Shown here one piece after another: positions 45,137 through 53,047 of a DNA stretch of 64,000 bases; position 1 is the first letter of the stretch; every line of letters begins with the position of its first letter. A program made the position numbers and the translations under genes. Location of the stretch: NCBI RefSeq assembly GCF_000169095.1, contig NZ_AAVU01000023.1, positions 36,836 through 100,835 on the forward strand, read 5' to 3'. The notes under the pieces were generated by a model that saw only the letters and a list, made by a program, of their open reading frames with translations, made no database searches and had not been told where the DNA came from. The stretch comes from Lyngbya sp. PCC 8106. Lineage in GTDB: Bacteria; Cyanobacteriota; Cyanobacteriia; Cyanobacteriales; Microcoleaceae.

Positions 45137-45644
45137 GGCTTGATGATGCCTCCGATTTTGAACTAAGAGTTAAACTACTTCCCATCGGCTCTTGAAGACC
45201 TATAGAGCTATTCTTTTGCTCGGCTACAAGGGATTGATTGACGAGAGTTCCGGGATTTTCCCGAATATTCAACCTAATGGGAATGTTAATATTTAATAAC
45301 GGGAGTGCTTCGAGGTTCCTGACTGCAAATTCAAAACCATTCTCGCAAAAACATTCTATCAAAGTCGGCGGCGGGATTTTTCAAAAAAAATGCGCGACGG
45401 GGTGGGTGTTGAAATTGAGTGAGTTCATAAAACGGCTGTAAGTGTTACTCAATAAGGGTTTTAAGGGATTAACAGGAGAGTTGGTAGAATCTATAAATTC
45501 GGATAAAGAAGTAATTTCAGGCGTTATTTTCAATGGGTTTAGACTGATGAAGCCAACCGTCCCACTCGAACTAGATGTTAGAATCTTTTTACTAACAGTT
45601 TGGCTGAACTTGTCCGGTAGAACCGAAACTTGCAGCGTTTCCAA
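45129..45644 (-). pseudogene. Debris of a surface-protein gene (possible filamentous-hemagglutinin domain)
   Basis: Two short minus-strand frames cover this stretch. One contains LPLLNINIPIRLNIRENPG, TLVNQS, which recalls the LNINVPIGLQYGxNPGxIVNQS segment in cyanobacterial two-partner-secretion (FHA) proteins. The other (45381-45644) is Ser/Thr-rich with no recognised motif. Stops and a frame change separate them. The family link is from memory of the motif and is uncertain. TPR-CHAT genes are often found near such surface proteins. Confidence 0.35.
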
Positions 45645-45709
45645 GAATATTTATGATGCGAGAACCCACCCCAAAAACTCTAAAAACATATTACTACGCT
45701 TAACGATTC

Positions 45710-46582
45710 CTATTTATTACCCAGATTTGCGGGATTCAAAAACATGGGGGGCGCATTCCCCTCGCCGATCACGAGAATTTGGGGAAGAGTCGAACCCCCC
45801 GCCTTCCAAGCGTTGACAAAATCTCGCTGCACCTCTATCTGCTTGAGTTGGATCGCCAGATCGCCGCCGTTGTTTCTCAAAGACTCCGCCAGAAGCCTTT
45901 GAGCCTCCGCTTCCCCCCTGGCTTTGATCAGCGCCGCATCCGCCTCCTCTTGAGCCTGCTGCTTGAGATAAACCGCCGCCTTAGCATTCTGCTCCGCCAC
46001 CTGCTTGCGTTCGATCGCCTGGGCATATTCGGGGGAAAACTCCAGGTTGGGAATAGCAACGCTGTGAATAATCACAAAATATTCCCCCTGAGTCAAACGA
46101 GCCTGCAACTTTTCGCGGAATTTCGCCTGCAACTCAGTGCGTTTTTGCAAAGCTTCCTCGGCGGTAAATTGAGCCGAAGCCGACTTAAAACTCTCATTAA
46201 CAATACCGTCGAGAATCAGCTTAAAATTCTCTACCGAACGAAACTCCCGAACAAATGCCGGCGAACGCTCCGGATCGAGGCTGTATTCAACCTGAATGTT
46301 AGCCGTCAAAGTCTGTAAGTCGGAAGTCGCGGCGGCGGTGTTCGCCGTCAGGGGTTGGCGGGTAATGTCGAGGCGCTGCACCCCATCAACAACTGGCCTG
46401 ATGATGTGAAATCCCTCCGAAAGCGGGCGCTCGTTCACCTTACCGAGAGACGAGATCACCCCCACCTCCCCCGCTTGAATAACCACGCTCGTCCCGGTGA
46501 GCAAAACCAATCCACCGATTGCCGCCACGCCGACAGCGATCAGTCCGCCAGTGTGGGTATCTAGATGGTTCGCCTTTGTCAT
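45710..46582 (-). CDS. Prohibitin-like SPFH/band-7 protein
   Basis: The 290-residue protein has one N-terminal membrane helix (GGLIAVGVAAIGGLVLLTG) followed by the SPFH domain: VIQAGEVGVISSLGKVNE, GFHIIRPVVDGVQRLDI, LTANIQVEYSLDPERSP, then the long alpha-helical part (AIERKQVAEQNAKAAVYLKQ, KARGEAEAQRLLAESLR). It ends with IEVQRDFVNAWKAGGSTLPQ, as in prohibitins. It probably forms large ring or cage oligomers at the inner or thylakoid membrane. Its codons are clearly more GC-rich than those of its neighbours, suggesting a different origin. Intact. Confidence 0.9.
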   Translation of the reverse strand: MTKANHLDTHTGGLIAVGVAAIGGLVLLTGTSVVIQAGEVGVISSLGKVNERPLSEGFHIIRPVVDGVQRLDITRQPLTANTAAATSDLQTLTANIQVEYSLDPERSPAFVREFRSVENFKLILDGIVNESFKSASAQFTAEEALQKRTELQAKFREKLQARLTQGEYFVIIHSVAIPNLEFSPEYAQAIERKQVAEQNAKAAVYLKQQAQEEADAALIKARGEAEAQRLLAESLRNNGGDLAIQLKQIEVQRDFVNAWKAGGSTLPQILVIGEGNAPPMFLNPANLGNK

Positions 46583-46665
46583 GGTATTTTCCTCAAATCC
46601 AGTTTTACATCTATCTCCGAACTCACCGGGGTTTTTATGAAAGCTGGGAGTTCGGGGGGTTGCAA

Positions 46666-47100
46666 ATCGGCTTAATCGAAAAGCTGACCGAAGATCCTCT
46701 GTTTTCCAATAGTGGCATCCAGGAACTCTCCCAATCTCAGATTGAGAAATTAATTAAGCTCGAAGTAGAAATTCGGGAAGCCGGAATTCACCTTAAAAAT
46801 ATTAAAAAACTGGTTTATATGTCCGACAATTCGATGATTGCACGATTGAGAGAATTGGAATTTAGACAAAAACAAGATGAAGATTTCCGAGAAAATATAG
46901 ACTCGGATTTGTTTAGCTTGAGGGTTGTCGGGCGAATAATTAGCCAAACTATTGGAGGAATTTAAACTTGGTTCTTCTTAATGACCACTGTAATTGTTGT
47001 TGCTATATTTTCAATTGATTTGTCTATCCGATTTTCGGGCATCGATAAACTGAAAAACCTTCAGAAAATGCACCAAACAATTGAAGATGTCAATAAATAA
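46666..47100 (+). pseudogene. Decayed copy of the PAS/membrane gene at 1-788
   Basis: From LIEKLTEDPLFSNSGIQELS on, the frame follows the second half of the protein at 1-788 with scattered substitutions. A TAA at 46963-46965 interrupts it, after which the same frame continues with TWFFLMTTVIVVAIFSIDLS, IRFSGIDKL and a stop at 47100. The PAS half is missing; the sequence upstream belongs to the prohibitin promoter region. It is a partial, inactivated duplicate. Confidence 0.85.
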
Positions 47101-47213
47101 GTTGTTGATTCATAATCTAGGAAAAGTCCCGGAAGTTGACATTGCCCCAGTAAGACAGTTGCCTACGGAACCATCGGATATCTTCAGCGTTGATTTAAAA
47201 AAAAATATAGAGG

Positions 47214-47320
47214 GGCGGCTGAACGGGCAACTTTAGCTAATTATTCAAACGTTCAAGAATGCCAAGCCGATTTGAGAATTTATGAAATCCAACTCAAGCG
47301 AATTTTGGTAAATTCCCTAA
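47214..47320 (+). pseudogene. Fragment of the CoiA-like/GIY-YIG gene
   Basis: The sequence encodes ERATLANYSNVQECQADLRI, YEIQLKRILVNS, matching residues ~160-195 of the protein at 913-1812 (RATLANYSNIQDYQADLRIY). Everything else of the gene is lost. It lies after the PAS-gene copy in the same order and orientation as the originals, so the two fragments come from one duplicated segment with deletions. Confidence 0.75.
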
Positions 47321-47649
47321 AGATAGCAATGGATATTTTCGTTACACTCATCAGCTAAATAGCAAAGTGCGCGAAACCGCAAACCAAACACTTCTTCATA
47401 CAAAGGATTCAATTTACACAGGGGTGGAATCTGGATTGAGATACGACCAAATAAAGAAAAATTTCGTTCAAAGGGACACTGGGCAGGAATTATTCGGCAG
47501 ATGAAATGAGCCAGTTCAGGATTGCGGATCTCTAATTCTCTCAAGTATTGGCGAATCGGATTGAATCTATTGAATAAGGCGGTTTGAAGATTTGCTAGAG
47601 CATTAGTGAGTTGATAGGCTGTTTTGACTGAGTTCATGGCTGAGTTCAT
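47317..47649 (-). CDS. Mo-dependent nitrogenase C-terminal domain protein
   Basis: The 110-residue protein matches the Mo-nitro_C pattern of cyanobacteria: helical N-terminus (AYQLTNALANLQTALFN, PIRQYLRELEIRNPELAHFI), then IIPAQCPFERNFSLFGR, IPPLCKLNPLYEEVFGLRFR, ALCYLADECNENI. Conserved Cys residues are present. Despite the name, most members stand alone without nitrogenase genes, as here, and the function is unknown. Its 3' end touches the GIY-YIG fragment on the other strand. Confidence 0.75.
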   Translation of the reverse strand: MNSAMNSVKTAYQLTNALANLQTALFNRFNPIRQYLRELEIRNPELAHFICRIIPAQCPFERNFSLFGRISIQIPPLCKLNPLYEEVFGLRFRALCYLADECNENIHCYL

Positions 47650-48039
47650 GGCTGTATGAAAATCCTCGCTTTTCGGTTGTTGTTTTATAGCTTAAACATA
47701 ATTCAAGCCAATGTAAAGGCTAAATATATATATAAAAAATTTATCTGTCATAATCTCTGCTTAACTCTCTCCAGGTGGGTTTGACCTCATGTCCAATCAG
47801 GGGTATTGATAGAGAAGCGCCAGCGCCCAATCGCAAAGGGCATCAATGGCAGATGCTTCGGAGAGATCGCTTTAAATTACTACTTAGGCTGTCCTCCCTC
47901 CTCATCTGTCACTTTTTATGCTACATCTTGAAGTGCGGAATGTGGGTTGTATCTAAACATGAGACTTATGTCTGATGGGAGAGGTTTTCAGACTACTACA
48001 ACAAGATTATAGACAGTAGTTGCAATTCAGTTATAACCT
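47650..48039. other. Intergenic region with a MITE-like end
   Basis: GGGTATTGATAGAGAAGC at 47800-47817 is the same end sequence as at the right edge of MITE copy B (55881-55890 on the other strand) and similar to 51617-51634. A TATATATATAAAA run lies near 47728. No convincing gene is visible. Confidence 0.45.
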
Positions 48040-49171
48040 ATGAGCGATCAACACTCCGGAGCGGATGCCAACCGTTTTCTCCGAGACTTCAATCGACGGC
48101 AGTTTTTGAAAGGGGTTGGCTTTATTGGAGTTGGAGCGAGTACGGGTTTGGCAGATCATATTCTGCACTCCAATACATCCGTTGAAGCGGCCGAACTCAA
48201 CACCTCTTCTGCTGAATTGATTCTCGCTCAAACCTCGGAGAACCGTTCGGGTGAAATTCCCCGTCGTCCTTTAGGCAAAACGGGTGTAGAAGTCTCTGCA
48301 ATTGGGTTGGGGGGCGCGACTCTTGGACAGGCTAAAAGCAAAGAAGAAGCAATTCGCATTACTCACGAGGCGATTGATAATGGCATCACATTCATGGATA
48401 ATGCCTGGGAATACAACAACCATCGCAGTGAAAAGTGGATGGGTGAAGCTTTACACCGACGACGGGATCAAGTCTTTCTGATGACTAAGGTTTGCACTCA
48501 CGGACGCGACGCAAGCGTTGCCATGCAGCAACTCGAAGAATCATTACGTCGTCTGAAGACCGATTATATAGACTTGTGGCAGATCCATGAGGTAATTTAT
48601 TACAATGACCCGGAGTTAATTTTTCGTCCCGATGGTGCCATTGAAGCCCTCGAACGAGCGATCGCAGGAGGGGAAGGTTAAATTTGTTGGATTTACCGGA
48701 CACAAAGACCCGGCAATTCACTTAGAAATGTTGTCTCACAATTATCCTTTCGATACGGTACAATTGCCAATTAACTGTTTTGATGCCAACTTTATGAGTT
48801 TTCAAAACCAGGTTCTTCCCGAACTGGATCGCCAAGGAATTGCCGCGATCGGGATGAAAAGTTTAAGCGGGAACGCAGAAGCGGTAAAAAAAGGTTTGGT
48901 AACGCCTCAAGAAGCTATCCGTTATTCGATGAGTATGCCAATTGCAACATTAGTTAGCGGGATTGATTCGGTGGAAGTGCTGCGGCAAAATATAGCGATC
49001 GCTCGGAGTTTTCAACCGATGACAGCGCAAGAAATGCAGGCATTGCGAGAGCGGGTTCTTCCCTATGCCACCGATGGGCGGTTTGAGTTATTTAAGTCTT
49101 CTAAAAAATTTGATGCTGATGTTGGCAGGAAGCAACATGGTTTTCCGACTCAAGACCAATTGCCAACTTGA
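48040..49171 (+). pseudogene. Exported aldo/keto reductase with a frameshift
   Basis: The first part (48040-~48670) has a twin-arginine-like leader (FNRRQFLKGVGFIGVG), then PRRPLGKTGVEVSAIGLGGA, the catalytic Asp/Tyr region FMDNAWEYN, the Lys in FLMTKVCTHG and the His in DLWQIHEV. At AGGAGGGGAAGG (48667-48678) the frame ends, while a frame shifted by one base reads EGKVKFVGFTGHKDPAIHLE through to LPT at 49171. One inserted or lost base in a G-rich run explains this. The full protein would be about 375 residues. An assembly error is possible because of the G-run. Confidence 0.8.
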
Positions 49172-49278
49172 TCTAAAAAGCTACGATTTTTCCTTCTAAA
49201 TACTGTTAAAAATCAGGATATTTCAAGGGGACTAAATATTAAGAATTTGCGGATTGTCAGCCCTGTATTTACTTGGCG

Positions 49279-49530
49279 TAATGCTAAAGAAGCTACCATG
49301 AAGTGCCATGCTTGACTCAAAAGTTCTACATCAACTTTTCGAGTCGGAACTTTACTCCAGATGACACAAAAAGGGGTCTAAATTTCTTCAATTCAATTCC
49401 AATTTGATGAAAAAATTCCAACACCCGTCAGAATCGGTACTGTGTTAACTTCGGTGAAGAAGTGTCTGAAAGCTAGACATATAAATTCTTTTAGTAGTGT
49501 TGGCACTTCGTACCACCTTCTCTAGCATTA
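49279..49530. mobile_element. MITE-like element, copy A (complete)
   Basis: The element starts TAATGCTAAAGAAGCTACCA, TGAAGTGCCATGC and ends, read on the minus strand, TAATGCTAGAGAAGGTGGTA, CGAAGTGCCAAC. These ~32-base ends are inverted repeats with several mismatches. It is 252 bp long with no coding capacity. Copy B (55637-55888) is in the opposite orientation, and a partial copy lies at 17370-17432. A transposase for it is not in the window. Confidence 0.7.
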
Positions 49531-49711
49531 AGCCAAGGAAAAGCAACTGAGACAAAGCCAGAAGTCGCCTTGGAGACGCTCAAATAGTTTAATGTACGAT
49601 TCGGCTCTACTTTCTAACTCAAATTACAAGGCAAATAACTGAGATTCGGATACAATGAAATTTAACTAGAATCAGCCGTAAAAGATAAGACTTATAAGGC
49701 TCTGGGATACA

Positions 49712-50239
49712 ATGATCATACGAAGTGAAGCGGCTTCAGACATTCAGGCAATAGCCGAGGTTACGATTGCTGCTTTTGAAAACCTCGAAGTAAGCAATCA
49801 AACAGAACAGTTCATTATAGAAACACTACGAGCGGCCGAGATGCTGACAATATCGCTTGTGGCAGAAATTGATGAACGAGTAGTAGGCCATATCGCCTTC
49901 TCACCCGTGACAATTTCTGATGGTAGCCGAGATTGGTATGGTATTGGGCCTTTTTCTGTGTTGCCGGAATATCAGAGGCAGAGTATTGGGACGACACTTA
50001 TGCAGCATGGCTTATCTTTACTTAGAGAGATGGGAGGACAAGGGTGCTGCCTTGTGGGTGATCCGGGCTACTACAAACGGTTCGGGTTTAAGAACATTCC
50101 TAAACTGATTCTTGACGGAGTACCACAAGAGGTCTTCCTTGCCTTGCCACTTCACAACATAATTCCACAGGGCTTTGTAGTTTTTCACGAGGGGTTTATG
50201 TCGGTCGGTGAACAAGACGTTGCTCCGACCAGTGATTAA
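49712..50239 (+). CDS. GNAT-family N-acetyltransferase (YhbS-like)
   Basis: The 175-residue protein has the GNAT core: MIIRSEAASDIQAIAEVTIA, LVAEIDERVVGHIAFSPV, then the acetyl-CoA loop PFSVLPEYQRQSIGTTLMQH and CCLVGDPGYYKRFGFKN. The latter, with YYxRFGF, is characteristic of the YhbS-type subgroup. Full length and intact. The substrate is unknown. It lies between MITE copy A and mosaic debris. Confidence 0.88.
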   Translation: MIIRSEAASDIQAIAEVTIAAFENLEVSNQTEQFIIETLRAAEMLTISLVAEIDERVVGHIAFSPVTISDGSRDWYGIGPFSVLPEYQRQSIGTTLMQHGLSLLREMGGQGCCLVGDPGYYKRFGFKNIPKLILDGVPQEVFLALPLHNIIPQGFVVFHEGFMSVGEQDVAPTSD

Positions 50240-50363
50240 TTTTTGAGCAATTACTTCTCCTTCAATTTATTCATTATTAAACCGGGAACGATCATCGTCT
50301 AATTTTCATCAGTTCAACAAGTCTCAAGGTCAAACAACCGATTAAACTTATTACTCCAGAATC

Positions 50364-50660
50364 ATGTACAAAACCCAAGCACCAGACACAGCCCCGGAAG
50401 CCGAACAAATACAGTTTAGTATTTGGCGGAAAATTCCCCCGGAACAAAAGACACAAGAAGTTTACTCGTTTAATCGGCGAATGAGAGCGATACTGTGGCA
50501 AAATAATCGAGAAAAAGAGGAGAAATTAGAAGGACTAAAAAACGGTAAGTATCCGTTACTCAAAAAGAAAGAAAAGTTGAATGAAGCCGAGAAAGAGAAA
50601 TTGAAAAAAATTGAAAATGTCGCACCTAAGTAAATACAAATGTATGATAAAAAAGAGCAA
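50364..50660 (+). pseudogene. Mosaic: cyanobacterial hypothetical N-terminus joined to ISL3 transposase debris
   Basis: The first ~45 codons (MYKTQAPDTAPEAEQIQFSI, WRKIPPEQKTQEVYSFNRRM) resemble a family of small cyanobacterial proteins often paired with nucleotidyltransferase-type genes. From about 50505 the sequence switches to NREKEEKLEGLKNGKYPLLK, KKEKLNEAEKEKLKKIE, the same ISL3 segment as at 21010-21110. After a stop at 50631-50633 it continues as MYDKKEQ, equal to MYKRKEQ of that transposase, and then joins the HTH module. It is a fusion of unrelated pieces, not a functional gene. Confidence 0.6.
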
Positions 50661-50864
50661 TCTCGTTCGACCCCTTCTTTTGTTAAACCCAAACTGCAAC
50701 CGTTAAAAGCCGGAGAGTTGGCCAATAGACTGGGGGTTAATCCCGAGACGGTTGAGAAAGAAGCCAAACGGGGTAACGAACACTTCCTCGCTTGGAGTAA
50801 AAGTAAAGATATCGGGCGAGTCTCTTGGGAAAAACGGGGCGAACTTTATTATCCCCTACGATAG
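50640..50864 (+). pseudogene. Second copy of the RHH-family C-terminal HTH module
   Basis: After a few transposase-derived codons, the frame encodes STPSFVKPKLQPLKAGELAN, RLGVNPETVEKEAKRGNEHF, then LAWSKSKDIGRVSWEKRG and YYPLR, nearly identical to the end of the protein at 16076-16576. The ribbon-helix-helix half is missing. A 74-residue peptide could be made from the ATG at 50640, so a stand-alone HTH peptide cannot be excluded. It opens copy 2 of the duplicated block. Confidence 0.55.
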
Positions 50865-50923
50865 TCGGACAACTAGACTATATTATTTTTTAATGGCATT
50901 AAGGAGAATGTTTTGTCTGTTTT

Positions 50924-50952
50924 TTGACAGTCTCTATTTTGGCATTTATAAT
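50924..50952 (+). promoter_or_regulatory. Consensus sigma-70-type promoter, copy 2
   Basis: TTGACA at 50924-50929 and TATAAT at 50947-50952 with a 17-base spacer, exactly as in copy 1 (16635-16663), although three bases of the spacer and several flanking bases differ. Transcription would run toward the two Gly-rich ORFs. The palindrome ACAAT-N4-ATTGT in the leader is also kept. Confidence 0.65.
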
Positions 50953-51179
50953 ATCAATTATTCAACAAAATCTTTGCCGATTATCCAAGTGGGCGAAATG
51001 AGCATCGATTTCTGCCCTTACAATATCAATTGTACAACGGTTCTATAACTTAGCTCCGCTCGCACGGGTTAAAGCAAATTAGTTAGAAATGAATTGTATT
51101 CGGAATAATTCGGCAAATCAAAACCAGCCAACCGATTGAGTTAAATCCGATTAGTTGGAAAACATATACATCTAAATCA

Positions 51180-51281
51180 ATGAAAATGTTTAAAACAAAA
51201 TCCCGAACAATAGGGTTAAATTCAATTAGTTGTCCACAATCAGATCCGGGTCATGGAGGAGGCGGAACAGGCGGTGGATAA
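51180..51281 (+). CDS. Small Gly-tailed peptide, copy 2 (33 codons)
   Basis: The head MKMFKTKSRTIGLNSIS is identical to copy 1. The rest reads CPQSDPG and a tail HGGGGTGGG. Compared with copy 1, one change in the head region is synonymous (TCG to TCA), while most amino-acid changes lie in the last half. Length is the same. The same upstream in-frame segment (IELNPISWK) is present. No strong ribosome site. Whether it is translated is unknown. Confidence 0.35.
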   Translation: MKMFKTKSRTIGLNSISCPQSDPGHGGGGTGGG

Positions 51282-51341
51282 ACCCCACCAATTGAGTTAA
51301 ATCCGATTAGCTGGAAACTTTGTACATCTAAATTAATAAGA

Positions 51342-51437
51342 ATGTTTAAAACAAAATCCCGAACAATAGGGTTAAATTCAATTAGTTGTCAACAATCAGA
51401 TCCGGGTAGTGGAGGTAGCGGAGGCAAAGGTGGATAA
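51342..51437 (+). CDS. Small Gly-tailed peptide, copy 3 (31 codons)
   Basis: ATG at 51342 (the first ATG of the other copies is ATA here) gives MFKTKSRTIGLNSIS, then CQQSDPG and a tail SGGSGGKGG. It is in the second tandem unit of copy 2 of the block. The head is again conserved and the tail again different but Gly-rich. Evidence for translation is the same as for the other copies and limited. Confidence 0.33.
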   Translation: MFKTKSRTIGLNSISCQQSDPGSGGSGGKGG

Positions 51438-51807
51438 ACCTCACCGATTGGGTGAAATTGGTACATTTTGAAACTACTAGCTTTGAGTTTCATCAAACCA
51501 AGTATTTTACCCCGACTGATTGGATTAAATCAGACGCAACTTCTTTTCGTTTTCCCAGTATAAAAGCGATCGCAATCACCGTATCCCTCATAAGCTTATA
51601 AACTGTTTGTGCGGGGTATTGATAGAGAAACTGCTATAGTGCGACCCGTTTACTAGAAACACTTAAAACCATCGGGTAAAGGTAAGATACTTTAGAGTTC
51701 TGAAAATTGACTTAAAACTGAGTCGGACAGTCACCCATCTGACTTAGTTTAACAGCATTATGCTTCCTTAAAGATCAGCCCAGTATCTTCGCTATTTCTA
51801 CGCCAAT

Positions 51808-53011
51808 TTAAGAAGCAAAATTAACTGGATCTTGATCTCGCCGATGTTGAACCGGAATGGGAGAACCTTGGCGCTCGCCCACTAAAGCCGCCGTTTCTTC
51901 TAACGCTTCTCGCAGACGTTTAGCAGCATAGATCGACAAATCTCGTGGTACATTAATACGATCGCGCAAATATCGCAAAGCCACATCAGACCCAGAAGGC
52001 GGTATTGAAATTTCACCCGTCATCATGTAAGTTAAAGCACATCGTAGAGCTTCATCAAACAACTGGTCATCAGCGGGATTAACTTTAATAATATTACTAC
52101 GGTGTTTAATCACCCGTTGTAGAGCTTCAGCGCGAGAGTTCTCCGGTTCAGGATACTTCACATCCGGTAGTCCAGTCCAAGGACCGTTATCAACTCGTCT
52201 CTGATTAATTCGGGTTTGGGGTTCACCGTTTTCGTAACAACCTCCCATTTGGGGCGGTAAGTCGTGAACATGAGTATGGAAGTCGCTCTGAGTTCCTCGG
52301 GTTCGTGGGACGGCTTTCCATTGCATCAAACCAAGCACTAAAACCCGGATTTTCTTCTCGCATGGAGTAGCCTTTGTAGTAGTAAAGACTGGCATTCATC
52401 CGTTCAACATAGGGCGTAAAAACCACATCAGCCGTGGAAAACTCCTCTAGGAAGTAGGGGCTAGGTGTGCGACTGAGAGCCTCTTCAACCTTTCCCATTA
52501 CCCCAATAAATTGTTCTTTGTTACGTTGATCTTGTCTTTGCGATCGCGTTGGATAACATAACCAACCACACCAAGCCCTAAATAGAAGTCGCTCCAACTG
52601 TCGCAACGGCATAACTTTGGAGTCATTCATTCCAAAGACTAAGGGGCCAAACACCTGTTCGAGTGCCATTAATATATCATCACTTTCGGTAATCATACGA
52701 CCATCAAGTTCAAGAGCAGGTAACATACCAGAAGGTACTTTACGCTTGTACCAACTCTCTTTAGTGCCATAACAGAACATGGTGACTTTTTTGATGCGGT
52801 AAGGAATCTGTTTTTCCTCTAGCCATAGCCAAACTTTCTGACAGTAGGGACACCAAGCATGATTATCGCGATAGAGAGTTACGCGCACATCAGACTCGTT
52901 TTTGCCAAATAGACGTAAACGCGCTTGAGCATTTGTTGGGCCGTTAACGGTATCAATCTCAAAGTCGGTGAGGGCTTCTAGTTCTGCCCAGGTCAGAGGA
53001 TGAGTCGTCAT
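51808..53011 (-). pseudogene. Glutathione S-transferase family protein with a frameshift
   Basis: The N-terminal part (from 53011) holds a thioredoxin-like domain with WCPYCQKVWLWLEEKQIPYR, then PSGMLPALELDGRMITESDD and an all-helical C-terminal domain (FLEEFSTADVVFTPYVERM). After AMESRPT near 52305 the frame changes by one base, and the other frame goes on with RGTQSDFHTHVHDLPPQMGG, then RDINVPRDLSIYAAKRLRE-like residues to 51808. Together they give about 400 residues, a size seen for this cyanobacterial/plant GST subgroup. The lesion is a single indel next to CCCACGAACCC. Confidence 0.8.
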
Positions 53012-53047
53012 AACTCTAAAATAAATGTATTGATATCAATAGGTTTG

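Larger units (their letters stand above)
50652..51635. repeat. Duplicated block, copy 2
   Basis: Counterpart of 16381-17185. It contains the HTH module, the TTGACA/TATAAT promoter, and two Gly-rich ORFs in tandem units of 156 bp (51180 to 51336). The DWVK-type and GGGTTAAAT repeats follow, then the GGGTATTGATAGAGAA end at 51617. The extra tandem unit, relative to copy 1, runs from about 51282 to 51437. Beyond 51640 the similarity ends and I see nothing recognisable up to the glutathione-transferase pseudogene. Confidence 0.8.

Noticed and set aside
47317..47649. Nitrogenase function
   Set aside because: The domain name is historical; no nif genes occur in the window and the family is usually found as stand-alone proteins.
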